Source: Clostridium aceticum (GTDB taxonomy: Bacteria; Bacillota; Clostridia; Peptostreptococcales; Natronincolaceae). From it: a stretch of 64,000 bases of DNA. Under the pieces are notes generated by a model. The model saw only the letters and a program-made list of their open reading frames with translations. It searched no databases and was not told the origin of the DNA. Each line of letters begins with the position of its first letter. Within the stretch, counting starts at the first letter, position 1. The stretch covers positions 1,603,418-1,667,417 of the forward strand of contig NZ_CP009687.1 of NCBI RefSeq assembly GCF_001042715.1. Reading direction: 5' to 3'. The translations under genes and the position numbers were made by a program. Shown piece by piece: positions 1 through 9,192 of this stretch.

Positions 1-51
1 GTAATAAATACACTTGAAATTTAAAAAAATTTATTTTAGGGAGGAACAACA

Positions 52-534
52 ATGGATCAATTTACTCACTTCAATGAAGAAGGAAGAGCTAAGATGGTGG
101 AGGTAGGCAACAAGCTAAATACAAAGCGAGAGGCTGTAGCAACAGGAAGTATTTATATGATGCCTGAAACTTTAAACAAAATAGTTGACCATGAAATTAG
201 CAAAGGGGATGTATTAGCGGTATCGCAAGTTGCGGGGATTATGGCTGCTAAAAAAACAAGTGATATGATTCCAATGTGTCATAACATTATACTTACTGGA
301 GCAGACATTCACTTTAATGTGGATAAAGAGAACAATAAGATTGATATCCAAGCCACTGTTAGAACTACAGGAAAAACAGGGGTTGAAATAGAAGCACTGA
401 ATGCAGTTTCAACAGCAGCACTTACTATTTATGATATGTGCAAAGCAGTAGATAGAGGTATGGAAATTACTGATATTAAATTAGTTAAGAAAACAGGTGG
501 AAAGTCAGGAGACTTTATAAGAGATGAAGAATAA
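52..534 (+). CDS. moaC: Cyclic pyranopterin monophosphate synthase MoaC
   Basis: MoaC converts the cyclised GTP product of MoaA into cyclic pyranopterin monophosphate, an early step of molybdenum cofactor synthesis in the cytoplasm. The 160-residue length is normal for the family. The expected active-site residues are present at positions matching E. coli numbering: Lys51, His77 in MCHN, Asp128 and Lys131. A GGGAGG ribosome site lies about 7 bases before the ATG. The gene faces mogA convergently across a shared terminator. Its upstream partner, if any, is outside the window. Confidence 0.96.
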   Translation: MDQFTHFNEEGRAKMVEVGNKLNTKREAVATGSIYMMPETLNKIVDHEISKGDVLAVSQVAGIMAAKKTSDMIPMCHNIILTGADIHFNVDKENNKIDIQATVRTTGKTGVEIEALNAVSTAALTIYDMCKAVDRGMEITDIKLVKKTGGKSGDFIRDEE

Positions 535-561
535 AAAATAAGCACAATGTGCTTATTTTTT
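535..561. terminator. Bidirectional terminator between moaC and mogA
   Basis: AATAAGCAC and GTGCTTATT form a 9-bp stem with a 3-base loop, with A-runs on the left and T-runs on the right, so it can stop transcription from both sides. It overlaps the mogA stop codon. Confidence 0.85.
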
Positions 562-1056
562 ATGGCTACCACCACATTCACCTTCGATACCTTTAAGTAT
601 TCCTATGCCATGAGAAAGAGCAGGGAGAATGACTTCTAAACTTTCTTTTACCCCTTTAGGACTGCCGGGTAGATTGATGATTAAGGTCTGTTTACGAATA
701 CCTGCTACAGCACGGGAGAGCATAGCCTTAGGGGTAATGCTGAGGCTTTTCATACGAATGGCTTCAGATATACCAGGAGCTAATCTATCAACCACATCTA
801 ATGTAGCTTCGGGTGTAACATCTCTAGGAGAAAAGCCTGTGCCACCAGTGGTGAAAACAATATCTAGTTTTGCTTCATCGCACATAGCTATCAAGGCACT
901 GGCTAGTTTTTCTCTTTCATCTGGCACAATAACGTATTCTTTTAAAACTCCGCCAATTTCTTTCATTATCTCAGCAATCAATGGACCGCTGGTATCTTGG
1001 CGTTCACCTACAGAACCTTTATCACTAGCAGTAATTACTCCGATTGTAAATGTCAT
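553..1056 (-). CDS. mogA: MogA/MoaB family molybdopterin adenylyltransferase
   Basis: This family adenylates molybdopterin before metal insertion. The 167-residue protein has the TGGTG motif at residues 70-74 and NLPGSPKG at 128-135, both typical of the MoCF-binding fold. An AAGGAGGAA ribosome site precedes the ATG. It is convergent with moaC and has its own promoter at 1201-1229 and a leader of about 140 bases that can fold. The sequence alone does not separate MogA from MoaB, so the symbol follows the family. Confidence 0.9.
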   Translation of the reverse strand: MTFTIGVITASDKGSVGERQDTSGPLIAEIMKEIGGVLKEYVIVPDEREKLASALIAMCDEAKLDIVFTTGGTGFSPRDVTPEATLDVVDRLAPGISEAIRMKSLSITPKAMLSRAVAGIRKQTLIINLPGSPKGVKESLEVILPALSHGIGILKGIEGECGGSHKK

Positions 1057-1108
1057 ATTATTTCCTCCTTAAGTATGTAAAGATATTTGTAGATAATCAA
1101 CTGCAAAG

Positions 1109-1167
1109 CTTAACAAAATGCAGACCCTATGCATTTCCCAAGCTACAGAAGGGTAGATTTTGTTAAG
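1109..1167 (-). promoter_or_regulatory. Structured 5' leader of mogA
   Basis: CTTAACAAAAT (1109-1119) and ATTTTGTTAAG (1157-1167) form a perfect 11-bp outer stem. Inside it ACCCT (1124-1128) pairs with AGGGT (1150-1154) and leaves a loop of 21 bases. The 3' strand of the outer stem can instead sit in a CTGCA/TGCAG hairpin further downstream, so two mutually exclusive folds are possible. Because it lies between the mogA promoter and start codon, it is a candidate cis-regulatory RNA. I could not match it to the Moco riboswitch from memory. Confidence 0.5.
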
Positions 1168-1200
1168 GTATAAAATTGCTTATCTATAGAATATAGTATT

Positions 1201-1229
1201 AGTATAGCTTATCCTTTGCTAAAGTGCAA
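1201..1229 (-). promoter_or_regulatory. Sigma-A type promoter of mogA
   Basis: On the minus strand TTGCAC (1229-1224) and TATACT (1206-1201) are separated by exactly 17 bases. Transcription from here would run through the folded leader into mogA. Confidence 0.75.
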
Positions 1230-1240
1230 AGGGTGTTAAA

Positions 1241-1285
1241 TAAATAAAAAAACCTCCTATAGATTATATAATCCATAGGAGGTTT
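1241..1285 (-). terminator. Terminator of the pflB-pflA operon
   Basis: AAACCTCCTAT and ATAGGAGGTTT form an 11-bp stem around a 14-base loop. On the minus strand it is followed by a run of T, 27 bases after the pflA stop. Confidence 0.9.
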
Positions 1286-1311
1286 CAATATATGATAATG
1301 CTTTTCTTAAA

Positions 1312-2052
1312 CTAAGCAGTAAGAATATATTTACTATACTTATCAAATATCATTCTAGCCTTAGCAATATCTTCTTCACTGGCATCAGGAATTCCTTCTA
1401 AAGGATAAGAACTACTGTACTCTTTCCATTTGAATTTACCCATAGAGTGATAGGGGAGTAAATCTACTTTTTTCACGGACTTAAGTGTCAAAACAAACTC
1501 TGCTAGTGCTCTTAATGATTCTTCTTCATCTGTAATCGTAGGAATAACAACATGTCGAATCCATATAGGGATATTCTTATGATCTAAAGACTTAGCAAAA
1601 GACAAAATCCTGCTATTGTCAACACCTGTCAAATCTTTATGCTCATCAGGGCCGATGTGTTTTAAGTCCAAGAGAACCAAATCTATATACTTTAACATTT
1701 CCTCTATATTCATATGAGAAGAAATGAAACCAGAAGTATCTAAGCAAGTATGAATATGAAGTTTTTTTAATTCTTTTAGTAAACTTAGCAAAAACTCTGG
1801 CTGCATAGTAGGTTCTCCACCACTGATTGTAACGCCCCCTCCAGATGCTTTAATGAAGGGTATATATTTTTTAATGTCTTCAACTAAGTCATCTACACTC
1901 ATCTCTTTACCATCTGATAGATTCCAAGTGTCCCTATTATGGCAAAACTTACATCTTAAAGGACAACCTTGAAAAAAGATCACATAGCGAATTCCTGGAC
2001 CATCAACAGTACCAAAGGTTTCAACAGAATGAATTCTTCCTTTTACAGTCAT
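1312..2052 (-). CDS. pflA: Pyruvate formate-lyase activating enzyme
   Basis: A radical SAM enzyme that installs the glycyl radical on PflB using a 4Fe-4S cluster and S-adenosylmethionine. The cluster-binding Cys-x3-Cys-x2-Cys is at Cys30, Cys34 and Cys37, followed by the GGEPT motif that contacts SAM. An in-frame GTG lies 9 bases upstream of this start, but the ribosome site GGCAGGTG touches that GTG and is 6 bases from the ATG at 2052, so the ATG is preferred. It lies 26 bases after pflB and is probably co-transcribed. Confidence 0.95.
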   Translation of the reverse strand: MTVKGRIHSVETFGTVDGPGIRYVIFFQGCPLRCKFCHNRDTWNLSDGKEMSVDDLVEDIKKYIPFIKASGGGVTISGGEPTMQPEFLLSLLKELKKLHIHTCLDTSGFISSHMNIEEMLKYIDLVLLDLKHIGPDEHKDLTGVDNSRILSFAKSLDHKNIPIWIRHVVIPTITDEEESLRALAEFVLTLKSVKKVDLLPYHSMGKFKWKEYSSSYPLEGIPDASEEDIAKARMIFDKYSKYILTA

Positions 2053-2078
2053 AAGAAGCACCTGCCTTTCAAAAATGT

Positions 2079-4310
2079 CTAGTGAACAGCTTCATGGAAA
2101 GTTCTATGAATAACATCTAATTGTTGTTCTTTTGTTAATTTAATGAAGTTAACCGCATATCCAGAAACACGAATCGTTAATTGAGGATATTTTTCAGGAT
2201 GTTCCATAGCGTCTATTAAAGTTTCACGATCAAATACATTGATATTTACATGGTGGCCTCCCTGCATAAAGTAGCCATCAAGTAAAGAAGTTAAAATATT
2301 GACTCGAACGTCAGGGGTTTTTCCTAAGGCCTTTGGCACAATAGAGAAGGTATAAGAAATACCATCTTGAGAATCTTCATAAGGAAGCTTAGCCACAGAG
2401 GATAAAGAAGCTAGTGCACCTTTTGTATCACGTCCATGCATTGGGTTGGCGCCAGGAGCAAAGAGTTCACCTGCTTTTCTTCCATCTGGTGTACTTCCAG
2501 TCTTTTTACCGTAGACAACATTAGAAGTAATAGTTAAAACAGATTGAGTAGGGATGGCGTTTCTGTAAGTATGATTTTTTCTTATAGCCTCCATGAATCT
2601 TTTAACAAGAGCCTCTGCAATTGTATCAACATTGTCATCATTGTTACCGTATTTAGGAAAATCTCCTTGGATCTCAAAATCAACTACAAGACCTTCTGCA
2701 TTTCTAATAGGCTTCACCTTTGCATACTTAATAGCACTTAAAGAATCTGCACACACTGATAATCCTGCAATACCGCAGGCCATGGTTCTAATAACATCAC
2801 GATCGTGAAGAGCCATTTGGATTCTTTCATAAGCATATTTGTCATGCATGTAATGAATAACATTTAAGGTATTAACATATACCTTTGCAATCCAGTCGAT
2901 AAAGGTATTAAACTTTTCCATTACTTCTTTATAATCAAGGTACTCAGAAGTAATTTCTTGGAATTTAGGACCGACTTGTACTCCAGATACTTCGTCTCTT
3001 CCGCCATTAATAGAATAAAGAAGAGCCTTAGCTAAATTACATCTAGCTCCAAAAAACTGCATTTGTTTACCGATTGGCATAGCAGATACACAGCAGGCGA
3101 TACCATAATCGTCACCCCAATAGGAGCGCATTAAATCATCATTTTCATATTGTAAGGAACTGGTATCTATAGATACCTTAGAACAATACTTTTTAAAGGG
3201 TTCAGGCAACTGTTGAGACCATAATATTGTTAAGTTTGGCTCAGGTGCTGGACCTAAATTATACAGAGTATGAAGGATTCTAAAGGCGGTTTTGGTGACT
3301 AAAGGTCTTCCATCTACTCCTACTCCTCCAATAGACTCTGTAACCCAAGCAGGATCACCACTGAAAAGATCGTTATATTCAGGAGATCTTAAAAATCTTA
3401 CCATCCTTAACTTCATAACAAAATGATCAATCAACTCTTGTGCTTCTTCCTCTGTAAGACTGCCTTCAGCAAGATCTTTTTCAATATAAATATCTAAAAA
3501 GTTAGAAACTCTACCTAAACTCATAGCTGCTCCATTTTGTTCTTTTACTGCAGCTAAGTAGCCTAAGTATAGCCATTGGATAGCTTCAAAGGCATTTGCA
3601 GCTGGTTTAGAAATATCAAAACCATAGGATTTAGCCATATCCTTTAATTCTTCTAAAGCTCTAATTTGTTCCTGAATTTCCTCACGAAGACGGATGGTTT
3701 CTTCATTCATAAAATCTACTTCTAAAGATTTTTTCTGTTGTTTTTTATCTTCGATCAATAAGTCTGTTCCATAAAGAGCAACTCTTCTATAGTCTCCGAT
3801 AATTCTTCCTCTCCCGTAAGCATCAGGAAGACCTGTAATGATACCAGCTTTTCTGGCGGCCAGCATTTCTCCTGTATAGGCATCGAAAACACCAGCGTTA
3901 TGGGTTTTTCTATATTTATGGAAAATTTCTTTTACCTGTGGATCTAATTCATAGCCATAGGCTTCACATGCACTTTCAACTACTCGGATACCACCATTAG
4001 GTATAATAGCTCTTTTTAAAGGTGCATCTGTTTGAAGACCCACAATTTTTTCTAAGTTTTTATTGATATAACCTGGCTTGTGAGAAATGATGGTAGAAAT
4101 TGTACTGGCGTCAACATCTAAAGTACCGTTGTTTTTACGTTCTGCCTCCATTATCTGTAAAACTTCTTCCCAAAGTTTTTTTGTAGTATCAGTAGCATCA
4201 CTTAAGAAACTTTCATCCCCATAATAAGGAGAATAATTGGTTTGGATAAAGTCTCTTGTATCTATTGTTTTCGTCCACTTTCCTTTTTTAAACATACCGT
4301 TATTTATCAA
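2079..4310 (-). CDS. pflB: Formate C-acetyltransferase (pyruvate formate-lyase)
   Basis: Converts pyruvate and CoA to acetyl-CoA and formate during anaerobic fermentation. The adjacent catalytic cysteines are in [12 protein letters not shown], and the radical-bearing glycine is in RVSGYAVNF close to the C-terminus. The length of about 743 residues is normal. An in-frame GTG at 4319 directly abuts the ribosome site AAGGAG, which is 8 bases from a TTG at 4310; the TTG is therefore the better start. It is followed by its activase. Confidence 0.96.
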   Translation of the reverse strand: MINNGMFKKGKWTKTIDTRDFIQTNYSPYYGDESFLSDATDTTKKLWEEVLQIMEAERKNNGTLDVDASTISTIISHKPGYINKNLEKIVGLQTDAPLKRAIIPNGGIRVVESACEAYGYELDPQVKEIFHKYRKTHNAGVFDAYTGEMLAARKAGIITGLPDAYGRGRIIGDYRRVALYGTDLLIEDKKQQKKSLEVDFMNEETIRLREEIQEQIRALEELKDMAKSYGFDISKPAANAFEAIQWLYLGYLAAVKEQNGAAMSLGRVSNFLDIYIEKDLAEGSLTEEEAQELIDHFVMKLRMVRFLRSPEYNDLFSGDPAWVTESIGGVGVDGRPLVTKTAFRILHTLYNLGPAPEPNLTILWSQQLPEPFKKYCSKVSIDTSSLQYENDDLMRSYWGDDYGIACCVSAMPIGKQMQFFGARCNLAKALLYSINGGRDEVSGVQVGPKFQEITSEYLDYKEVMEKFNTFIDWIAKVYVNTLNVIHYMHDKYAYERIQMALHDRDVIRTMACGIAGLSVCADSLSAIKYAKVKPIRNAEGLVVDFEIQGDFPKYGNNDDNVDTIAEALVKRFMEAIRKNHTYRNAIPTQSVLTITSNVVYGKKTGSTPDGRKAGELFAPGANPMHGRDTKGALASLSSVAKLPYEDSQDGISYTFSIVPKALGKTPDVRVNILTSLLDGYFMQGGHHVNINVFDRETLIDAMEHPEKYPQLTIRVSGYAVNFIKLTKEQQLDVIHRTFHEAVH

Positions 4311-4350
4311 TTGGCTCACTCCTTATGATATACTTTTATTTCTTAAGAAG

Positions 4351-4381
4351 ATTATAACACAAAATACGGTATATTGTATAC
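4351..4381 (-). promoter_or_regulatory. Probable pflB promoter with palindromic operator
   Basis: On the minus strand a TATAAT -10 box (4356-4351) is paired with a weak -35 (ATACAA, 17-base spacer). GTATA-TTG-TATAC (4369-4381) is a perfect palindrome lying over the -35, as expected for a regulator site. The regulator cannot be named from sequence. Confidence 0.5.
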
Positions 4382-4473
4382 AAGATTTTGTGAAATTTTT
4401 GCTTAACTGTAAAAGTTTAAAAATTCGTTCAACAAAAATAGAAGCAAAACTACAAAACTAGTGCTTTTTCTTC

Positions 4474-4503
4474 GAAGGACTTAATAAAGGGGAAGGAGAA
4501 TTA
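4474..4503 (+). promoter_or_regulatory. Sigma-H promoter of the spoIIA operon
   Basis: GAAGGACTT (4474-4482) and GGAGAATTA (4495-4503), 12 bases apart, fit the sigma-H pattern RNAGGAWWW / RNNGAATWW with one mismatch. In Bacillus subtilis spoIIA is transcribed by sigma-H at the onset of sporulation, so the position agrees with the known regulation. Confidence 0.75.
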
Positions 4504-4536
4504 CTATTTAATCACACAGATAAGGAGGGAAAAACT

Positions 4537-4872
4537 TTGCAAATACACTATGAAACTATAGGAAACACACTTGTTGTTAAACTAAAGGGTGAACTTGATC
4601 ATCATGTTGCTGAAAGAATAAGAGTGGAACTAGATGAAGTGATTTCAAATAAACGTTCAAAAAATCTTATATTTGACTTAAAAGATATGAACTTTATGGA
4701 CAGCTCTGGCATTGGTGTAATTATTGGACGATATAAAAGTATTCAAAAACTGGGGGGCAAGGTAGCGGTAGTACAAACATCTAATAAGGTAGATAAAATA
4801 TTTAGCTTAGCTGGTTTGTATCGTATTATTAGCAAATATGAAACCTCAGAAGATGCTCTTAAATGCATATAA
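4537..4872 (+). CDS. spoIIAA: Anti-sigma-F factor antagonist SpoIIAA
   Basis: A STAS-domain protein that, when dephosphorylated, releases sigma-F from SpoIIAB in the forespore. The phosphorylated serine is in MDSSGIG at about residue 57. The gene starts with TTG, placed 8 bases after AAGGAGG. The length of 111 residues is standard. It is first in the spoIIA operon, 15 bases before spoIIAB. Confidence 0.97.
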   Translation: MQIHYETIGNTLVVKLKGELDHHVAERIRVELDEVISNKRSKNLIFDLKDMNFMDSSGIGVIIGRYKSIQKLGGKVAVVQTSNKVDKIFSLAGLYRIISKYETSEDALKCI

Positions 4873-4887
4873 AGGAGTGTAATTAAT

Positions 4888-5325
4888 ATGGAATATAACA
4901 ACTATATGAAAATGGAATTCTATAGTAAATCTCAAAATGAAGCCTTTGCAAGGGTTGTTGTAGCTGCTTTTGCAGCACAATTAGACCCTACAATCGAAGA
5001 AATTTCGGATATAAAAACGGCTGTTTCAGAAGCAGTAACAAATGCAATTATTCATGGTTATGAAGATAAGAGTGACCTTATCACAGTAATATGTAGAATA
5101 AATGATCAGGAATTGGAAATTATAGTAGAAGATAAGGGCAAAGGTATTGAAGATATACAGCAGGCTAGAGAACCCTTATATACATCCAAACCTGAACTCG
5201 AACGTTCAGGGATGGGTTTTACAGTAATGGAAACCTTTATGGATAAAGTAAATGTATATTCTGAAATAGGAAAGGGAACAAAAGTAACAATGATAAAAAA
5301 GTTCAAAAGCCTGAGTGAAGATTAA
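4888..5325 (+). CDS. spoIIAB: Anti-sigma-F factor and serine kinase SpoIIAB
   Basis: Binds and inhibits sigma-F and phosphorylates SpoIIAA. The GHKL ATPase motifs are visible: the N-box [12 protein letters not shown] at about residues 48-59, DKGKGIED at about 107, and the glycine-rich GMGFTVM further on. The length is 145 residues. An AAGGAGTG site precedes the ATG, and 12 bases separate it from sigF. Confidence 0.97.
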   Translation: MEYNNYMKMEFYSKSQNEAFARVVVAAFAAQLDPTIEEISDIKTAVSEAVTNAIIHGYEDKSDLITVICRINDQELEIIVEDKGKGIEDIQQAREPLYTSKPELERSGMGFTVMETFMDKVNVYSEIGKGTKVTMIKKFKSLSED

Positions 5326-5337
5326 GGGGTAGATAAG

Positions 5338-6108
5338 ATGAATATACCAGCATTTTCAGGGGAACACAATGAAATACTAGAACATGAAGAAACTATGAAG
5401 CTTATAAAAAAAGCACAAAATGGTGATGTGCAGGCACAGGAAATTTTGGTAAGTCATAATCTTGGGCTTGTAAGAAGCATGATTAATAGATTTACCAATA
5501 GAGGCTATGAGAGAGAAGATTTGTTCCAGTTGGGGTGTATAGGATTAATTAAGGCGATTAAAAAATTTGATTCTAGCTATGATGTTAAGTTTTCTACTTA
5601 TGCAGTTCCAATGATTGTCGGTGAAATAAAGCGTTTTTTGCGTGATGATGGAATTATTAAGGTTTCCAGAAATTTAAAACAGACAGCTTCTAAAGTCAAA
5701 ATGACAAAGGAAAGATTATTTAAAGAGTTTGGAAGAGAAGCAACATTGCAAGAAATTGCTGATGAATTAAATATCGAGAAGGAGGATATTGTTTTAGCAC
5801 TGGATTCTAACGCACATCCTGAATACTTATATGATGTGATTCATCATGATGATGGTGCACCCATATATCTAATAGATAAAATTACTAAAGATGATTCTTT
5901 AAATGATACTGATGTGATTGATAGATTAGTGTTGCAGGATACATTGGCAAAATTGGAACCTAGAGAACGCCAAATTATTTTGCTCAGATACTTTAAAGAT
6001 AAAACCCAAACAGAGATTGCTGAAATTTTGGGAATATCTCAGGTACAAGTATCAAGAATTGAAAAAAAGGTTTTGCAGTCTATGAAAGAACTAATGAAGA
6101 AGGCTTGA
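5338..6108 (+). CDS. sigF: RNA polymerase sigma-F factor
   Basis: The first forespore-specific sigma factor. Region 2 (GLVRSMINRF to FSTYAVPMIVGEIKRFLRDD) and region 4 with its helix-turn-helix (TQTEIAEILGISQVQVSRIEKKVL) are intact. The length of 256 residues is normal. It completes the spoIIA operon, and its activity is set by the two proteins encoded immediately upstream. Confidence 0.97.
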   Translation: MNIPAFSGEHNEILEHEETMKLIKKAQNGDVQAQEILVSHNLGLVRSMINRFTNRGYEREDLFQLGCIGLIKAIKKFDSSYDVKFSTYAVPMIVGEIKRFLRDDGIIKVSRNLKQTASKVKMTKERLFKEFGREATLQEIADELNIEKEDIVLALDSNAHPEYLYDVIHHDDGAPIYLIDKITKDDSLNDTDVIDRLVLQDTLAKLEPRERQIILLRYFKDKTQTEIAEILGISQVQVSRIEKKVLQSMKELMKKA

Positions 6109-6128
6109 TTTCTAGGTCTTCTTTTTTT
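6097..6128 (+). terminator. Probable terminator after sigF
   Basis: AAGAAG and CTTCTT pair around a 15-base loop and are followed by a run of seven T. The stem overlaps the sigF stop. It is weaker than the other terminators in this window. Confidence 0.55.
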
Positions 6129-6238
6129 ATTGCCTTCTAGTACAATGAGTAAATACAGTTAAATATTTCTCTATCCTTATACAAAGAATTAAAAATCTTT
6201 TTTAGATAATAATAAGGTTGAGGAAGGTGATATTTCTT

Positions 6239-6403
6239 ATGATAGATTTTATGAAAAAATATAAAAAGTACATTATCATCGTATCAATTGTTATACTTAT
6301 ATTTAGTTCATGGTACTTTTTGATGAGTAGAAGGATGAAAGAAGCGCCTGAAAGAGCAGATTTAGTTTTACACTCAATTTTCTTAGAAAATGTGGGGATG
6401 TAG
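6239..6403 (+). CDS. Small membrane protein upstream of spoVAA
   Basis: Unrecognised 54-residue protein with one clear hydrophobic segment (about residues 12-29) between lysine-rich and acidic flanks. The ribosome site GAGGAAGGTG is 9 bases from the ATG at 6239; an in-frame TTG at 6218 lacks a site. The stop is 2 bases before the spoVAA start, so the two genes are very likely translated from one transcript. It may be a sporulation protein by context only. Confidence 0.6.
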   Translation: MIDFMKKYKKYIIIVSIVILIFSSWYFLMSRRMKEAPERADLVLHSIFLENVGM

Positions 6404-6405
6404 CG

Positions 6406-7035
6406 ATGGAAAAGAAACAGCCACAGGAAATATTTTTACAATCTAAAGGAAAAGTCAGGTGTAATTCAAAAGAAGTGATTTTATTAAAGGATTTAATAGA
6501 TGTTTCAATAGAAGATCAGGGCACAAGAAATAAAATAAATGATATAGAGTACAAAATGAATGGTGCTCAAGGGCAGACAACCTATGTAATCTCTATGTTA
6601 TCTATCATATCTCTAATAAAGAATAAATTTCCAAGCATTACAGTATATGTTCTTGGAGAACCAGATATATTGATGGTTTTTACAGATATTGAAGTGGAAA
6701 ACAGAGATAGAACAAAATTGATAAAGGTAATTTGTATATGCTTTTTACTATTTGTGGGGTCTGCTACTGCCATTATTAACTTTCATTCTGATGTGGATAT
6801 GCCTCAAACACAAAAAACGATTTATAGAATTATTACAGGGCGAGAGACAGATCAACTTTTGCTTTTACAGATTCCTTATTCATTAGGTATTGGTGCAGGA
6901 ATGTCGATATTCTTTAACCATATCTTCAAAAAGAGAATTAATAATGAGCCTAGTCCTCTAGAAGTAGAGGTGCACCTATATCAAGAGAACATGGATCAAT
7001 ACATAAAAAATATGAGTGAGAAACATAATAGATAG
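6406..7035 (+). CDS. spoVAA: Stage V sporulation protein AA
   Basis: First classical member of the spoVA set, whose products move dipicolinic acid across the inner forespore membrane during spore formation and germination. The 209-residue protein has a soluble N-terminal part of about 105 residues and two hydrophobic segments (about 109-125 and 158-175). Order and length agree with the family. It is followed by spoVAB after 11 bases. Confidence 0.9.
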   Translation: MEKKQPQEIFLQSKGKVRCNSKEVILLKDLIDVSIEDQGTRNKINDIEYKMNGAQGQTTYVISMLSIISLIKNKFPSITVYVLGEPDILMVFTDIEVENRDRTKLIKVICICFLLFVGSATAIINFHSDVDMPQTQKTIYRIITGRETDQLLLLQIPYSLGIGAGMSIFFNHIFKKRINNEPSPLEVEVHLYQENMDQYIKNMSEKHNR

Positions 7036-7046
7036 AAGGGGTTAAA

Positions 7047-7457
7047 ATGTCATATATTATCATTCCATTAATAGGTTTTTCAAATGGTATTGTCGTAGGA
7101 AGTGGCATTGTTGCTCTGATAACATTATTAGATATTGTACCAAGGCTAGGGCAACTGACAAAAACCTACAAATTCACAGTAGCTTATCAAAATGCAATTA
7201 TAGGGGGGGCAACAATAGCTGCCTTCCTTTCGCTGATTAATAAGGGGATCAATACGGGTGCGATTTTTGTTATTTTAATAGGATTTGCCATGGGCACTTT
7301 TGTAGGACTACTGGCATCTGCGTTAGCAGAAGTAATGAATGTTATACCTGTATTAATTAGAAGGTTTAAGATAGAAGAGTACGTATTTTATATTGTTTAT
7401 TCATTAATTTTAGGAAAAACGATAGGTTCTTTTATACATTGGCTAATACTTCATTAA
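7047..7457 (+). CDS. spoVAB: Stage V sporulation protein AB
   Basis: A 136-residue, almost entirely hydrophobic protein with four likely membrane segments and the conserved opening GFSNGIVVGSGIVAL. It is part of the dipicolinic acid channel genes in the inner forespore membrane. It sits between spoVAA and an unannotated 52-codon ORF in the same operon. Confidence 0.92.
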   Translation: MSYIIIPLIGFSNGIVVGSGIVALITLLDIVPRLGQLTKTYKFTVAYQNAIIGGATIAAFLSLINKGINTGAIFVILIGFAMGTFVGLLASALAEVMNVIPVLIRRFKIEEYVFYIVYSLILGKTIGSFIHWLILH

Positions 7458-7478
7458 CCTAAAAAAAGGAGAAAAGGT

Positions 7479-7637
7479 ATGAAAAGTGATAAAAAGTATG
7501 TTCAAAGTCTAGAAATTCATCCTATAAGATTTGAAAATATAGAAGAAAAACAAGTGATTCATCAATACGAGAATAGATCTATAGAAATAGATCCAGAAAG
7601 ATTAAAAGGCAAGAAAACGATAAATGAAATAAGATAA
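7479..7637 (+). CDS. 52-residue ORF inside the spoVA operon
   Basis: A short, highly charged soluble ORF (starts MKSDKKYVQS, ends KKTINEIR) with a strong AAAGGAG site 7 bases before the ATG. It fills most of the otherwise unusual gap between spoVAB and spoVAC. It has no membrane segment or recognisable motif. In other clostridia spoVAB and spoVAC are usually close, so this may be a lineage-specific insertion. Function is unknown. Confidence 0.55.
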   Translation: MKSDKKYVQSLEIHPIRFENIEEKQVIHQYENRSIEIDPERLKGKKTINEIR

Positions 7638-7685
7638 ATCATGTAAGGAGAAGTAGCCTCACTAAAACCTAGGGGGAGATAAAAA

Positions 7686-8141
7686 ATGTCAAACAATTTA
7701 TTTCATAACAAAGAGGATTATGAAAAATATGTACAAGAAAAGTCTCCTAAGCACAATTATTTTAAGAATTGTATCTGGGCCTTTGTGGTGGGAGGCAGTA
7801 TATGTGTAATAGGGCAGTTTGTGCATAATCAAATAGAGAGAATTTTAAACCTAGATCATTTAAGTGCAACCAATGCAACAATACTAGTGATGATTTTCCT
7901 TGGAGCATTGTTTACAGGATTAGGGGTTTATGATCAGCTGGGTAAACGGGCTGGGGCAGGTTCTATCGTGCCTATTACAGGTTTTGCCAATTCTATTGTA
8001 GCTCCAGCGATGGAGTTTAAAAGAGAAGGTTATGTCTTTGGTGTGGCAGCTAAAATGTTTGTATTGGCAGGACCTGTCTTGGTCTATGGCATTACCACAT
8101 CTGTTATAGTAGGAATCCTTTATTATTTTATTCAAAAATAG
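7686..8141 (+). CDS. spoVAC: Stage V sporulation protein AC
   Basis: A 151-residue membrane protein, SpoVAC in other species being a mechanosensitive channel component for dipicolinic acid release. The conserved GVYDQLGKRAGAGSIVPITG segment and four hydrophobic helices are present. It resembles spoVAEb downstream, as known for the family. A GGGGGAG ribosome site precedes the ATG. Confidence 0.95.
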   Translation: MSNNLFHNKEDYEKYVQEKSPKHNYFKNCIWAFVVGGSICVIGQFVHNQIERILNLDHLSATNATILVMIFLGALFTGLGVYDQLGKRAGAGSIVPITGFANSIVAPAMEFKREGYVFGVAAKMFVLAGPVLVYGITTSVIVGILYYFIQK

Positions 8142-8155
8142 GAGGATGTGAATAC

Positions 8156-9181
8156 ATGGCTAAGAAAAAAATTGGTAAACAGACAATTCAATTTATAGAC
8201 CCTCCTTCTATTATTTCCACTACCTCTATTGTAGGGCCTAAGGAAGGAAAAGGACCTTTATCTCAATATTTTGACATTATTCTAGATGATGATTTATATG
8301 GAGAGGATAGCTGGGAAAAAGCAGAAAGTAAGATGGTTAAAGAAGCAGTAAAATTGGCAGCTATGCAAAAAAAACTGCACTTAGAAGATATTGATTACTT
8401 ATTTGCGGGAGATTTATTAAATCAGCTGATGTCCTCCTCCTTTGCTGCTAGGGATTTAAGAATACCCTACTTCGGATTATTTGGTGCCTGTTCTACTATG
8501 GCAGAATCTTTGAGCTTGGCAGCTATAATGATTGAGGGTGGTTTCGCTGACTATGTAGTAGCTACTACTTCAAGTCATTTCTCCTCTGCAGAAAGACAGT
8601 TCAGATTTCCACTGGAATTAGGAAACCAGAGACCTCTTACTTCACAGTGGACAGTTACAGGGGCAGGGGCAGCTATATTGGCACCTACTGAAGAAAAAGG
8701 ACCATATATAACACGTATTACCACTGGCAGGGTAATTGATTATGGCATTAAAGATGCCAACAATATGGGGGCGGCTATGGCACCAGCAGCAGTAGATACG
8801 ATTAAAGCATATTTTCAAGATACAGGAGAATCTCCAAATGACTTTGACTTAATCGTTACAGGAGATTTAGGAAGGATAGGCAATGAAATTGCAATAGACT
8901 TATTAAGGAAAGAAGGGATGCCTATTAATAAAACATTGAAGGATTGTGGTGTGGAAATCTTTGACCACGCAAAACAAGATACACATGCTGGTGGCAGTGG
9001 ATGTGGATGTTCTGCAGTGGTTTTTTGTGGCTATTTATATAAATTATTGAAGAAAGACATATTTAAAAAAATTTTACTTGTTTCTACAGGGGCCTTACTA
9101 TCCCCCACAAGTATTCAACAGGGGGAGTCTATTCCTAGTATAGCACATGCAGTGGCTATAGAAGGTCAGTTGAAAGGCTAG
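8156..9181 (+). CDS. spoVAD: Stage V sporulation protein AD
   Basis: A soluble, membrane-associated protein that binds dipicolinic acid. The 341-residue sequence shows the thiolase-like fold of the family, including GACSTMAESLSLAA at about residue 111 and the glycine-rich GGSGCGCSA near 280. It lies 14 bases after spoVAC and 11 before spoVAE, and all three are almost certainly co-transcribed, normally by sigma-G in the forespore. Confidence 0.96.
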   Translation: MAKKKIGKQTIQFIDPPSIISTTSIVGPKEGKGPLSQYFDIILDDDLYGEDSWEKAESKMVKEAVKLAAMQKKLHLEDIDYLFAGDLLNQLMSSSFAARDLRIPYFGLFGACSTMAESLSLAAIMIEGGFADYVVATTSSHFSSAERQFRFPLELGNQRPLTSQWTVTGAGAAILAPTEEKGPYITRITTGRVIDYGIKDANNMGAAMAPAAVDTIKAYFQDTGESPNDFDLIVTGDLGRIGNEIAIDLLRKEGMPINKTLKDCGVEIFDHAKQDTHAGGSGCGCSAVVFCGYLYKLLKKDIFKKILLVSTGALLSPTSIQQGESIPSIAHAVAIEGQLKG

Positions 9182-9192
9182 GAGGTTAAGTA

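Noticed and set aside
629-1072. A 147-codon ORF opposite mogA
   Set aside because: The mogA product matches its family over its full length, so the opposite frame is a shadow.
1109-1167. Calling the mogA leader a Moco riboswitch
   Set aside because: The context fits, but I could not recognise the conserved bases of the Moco motif, so it is listed only as a structured leader.
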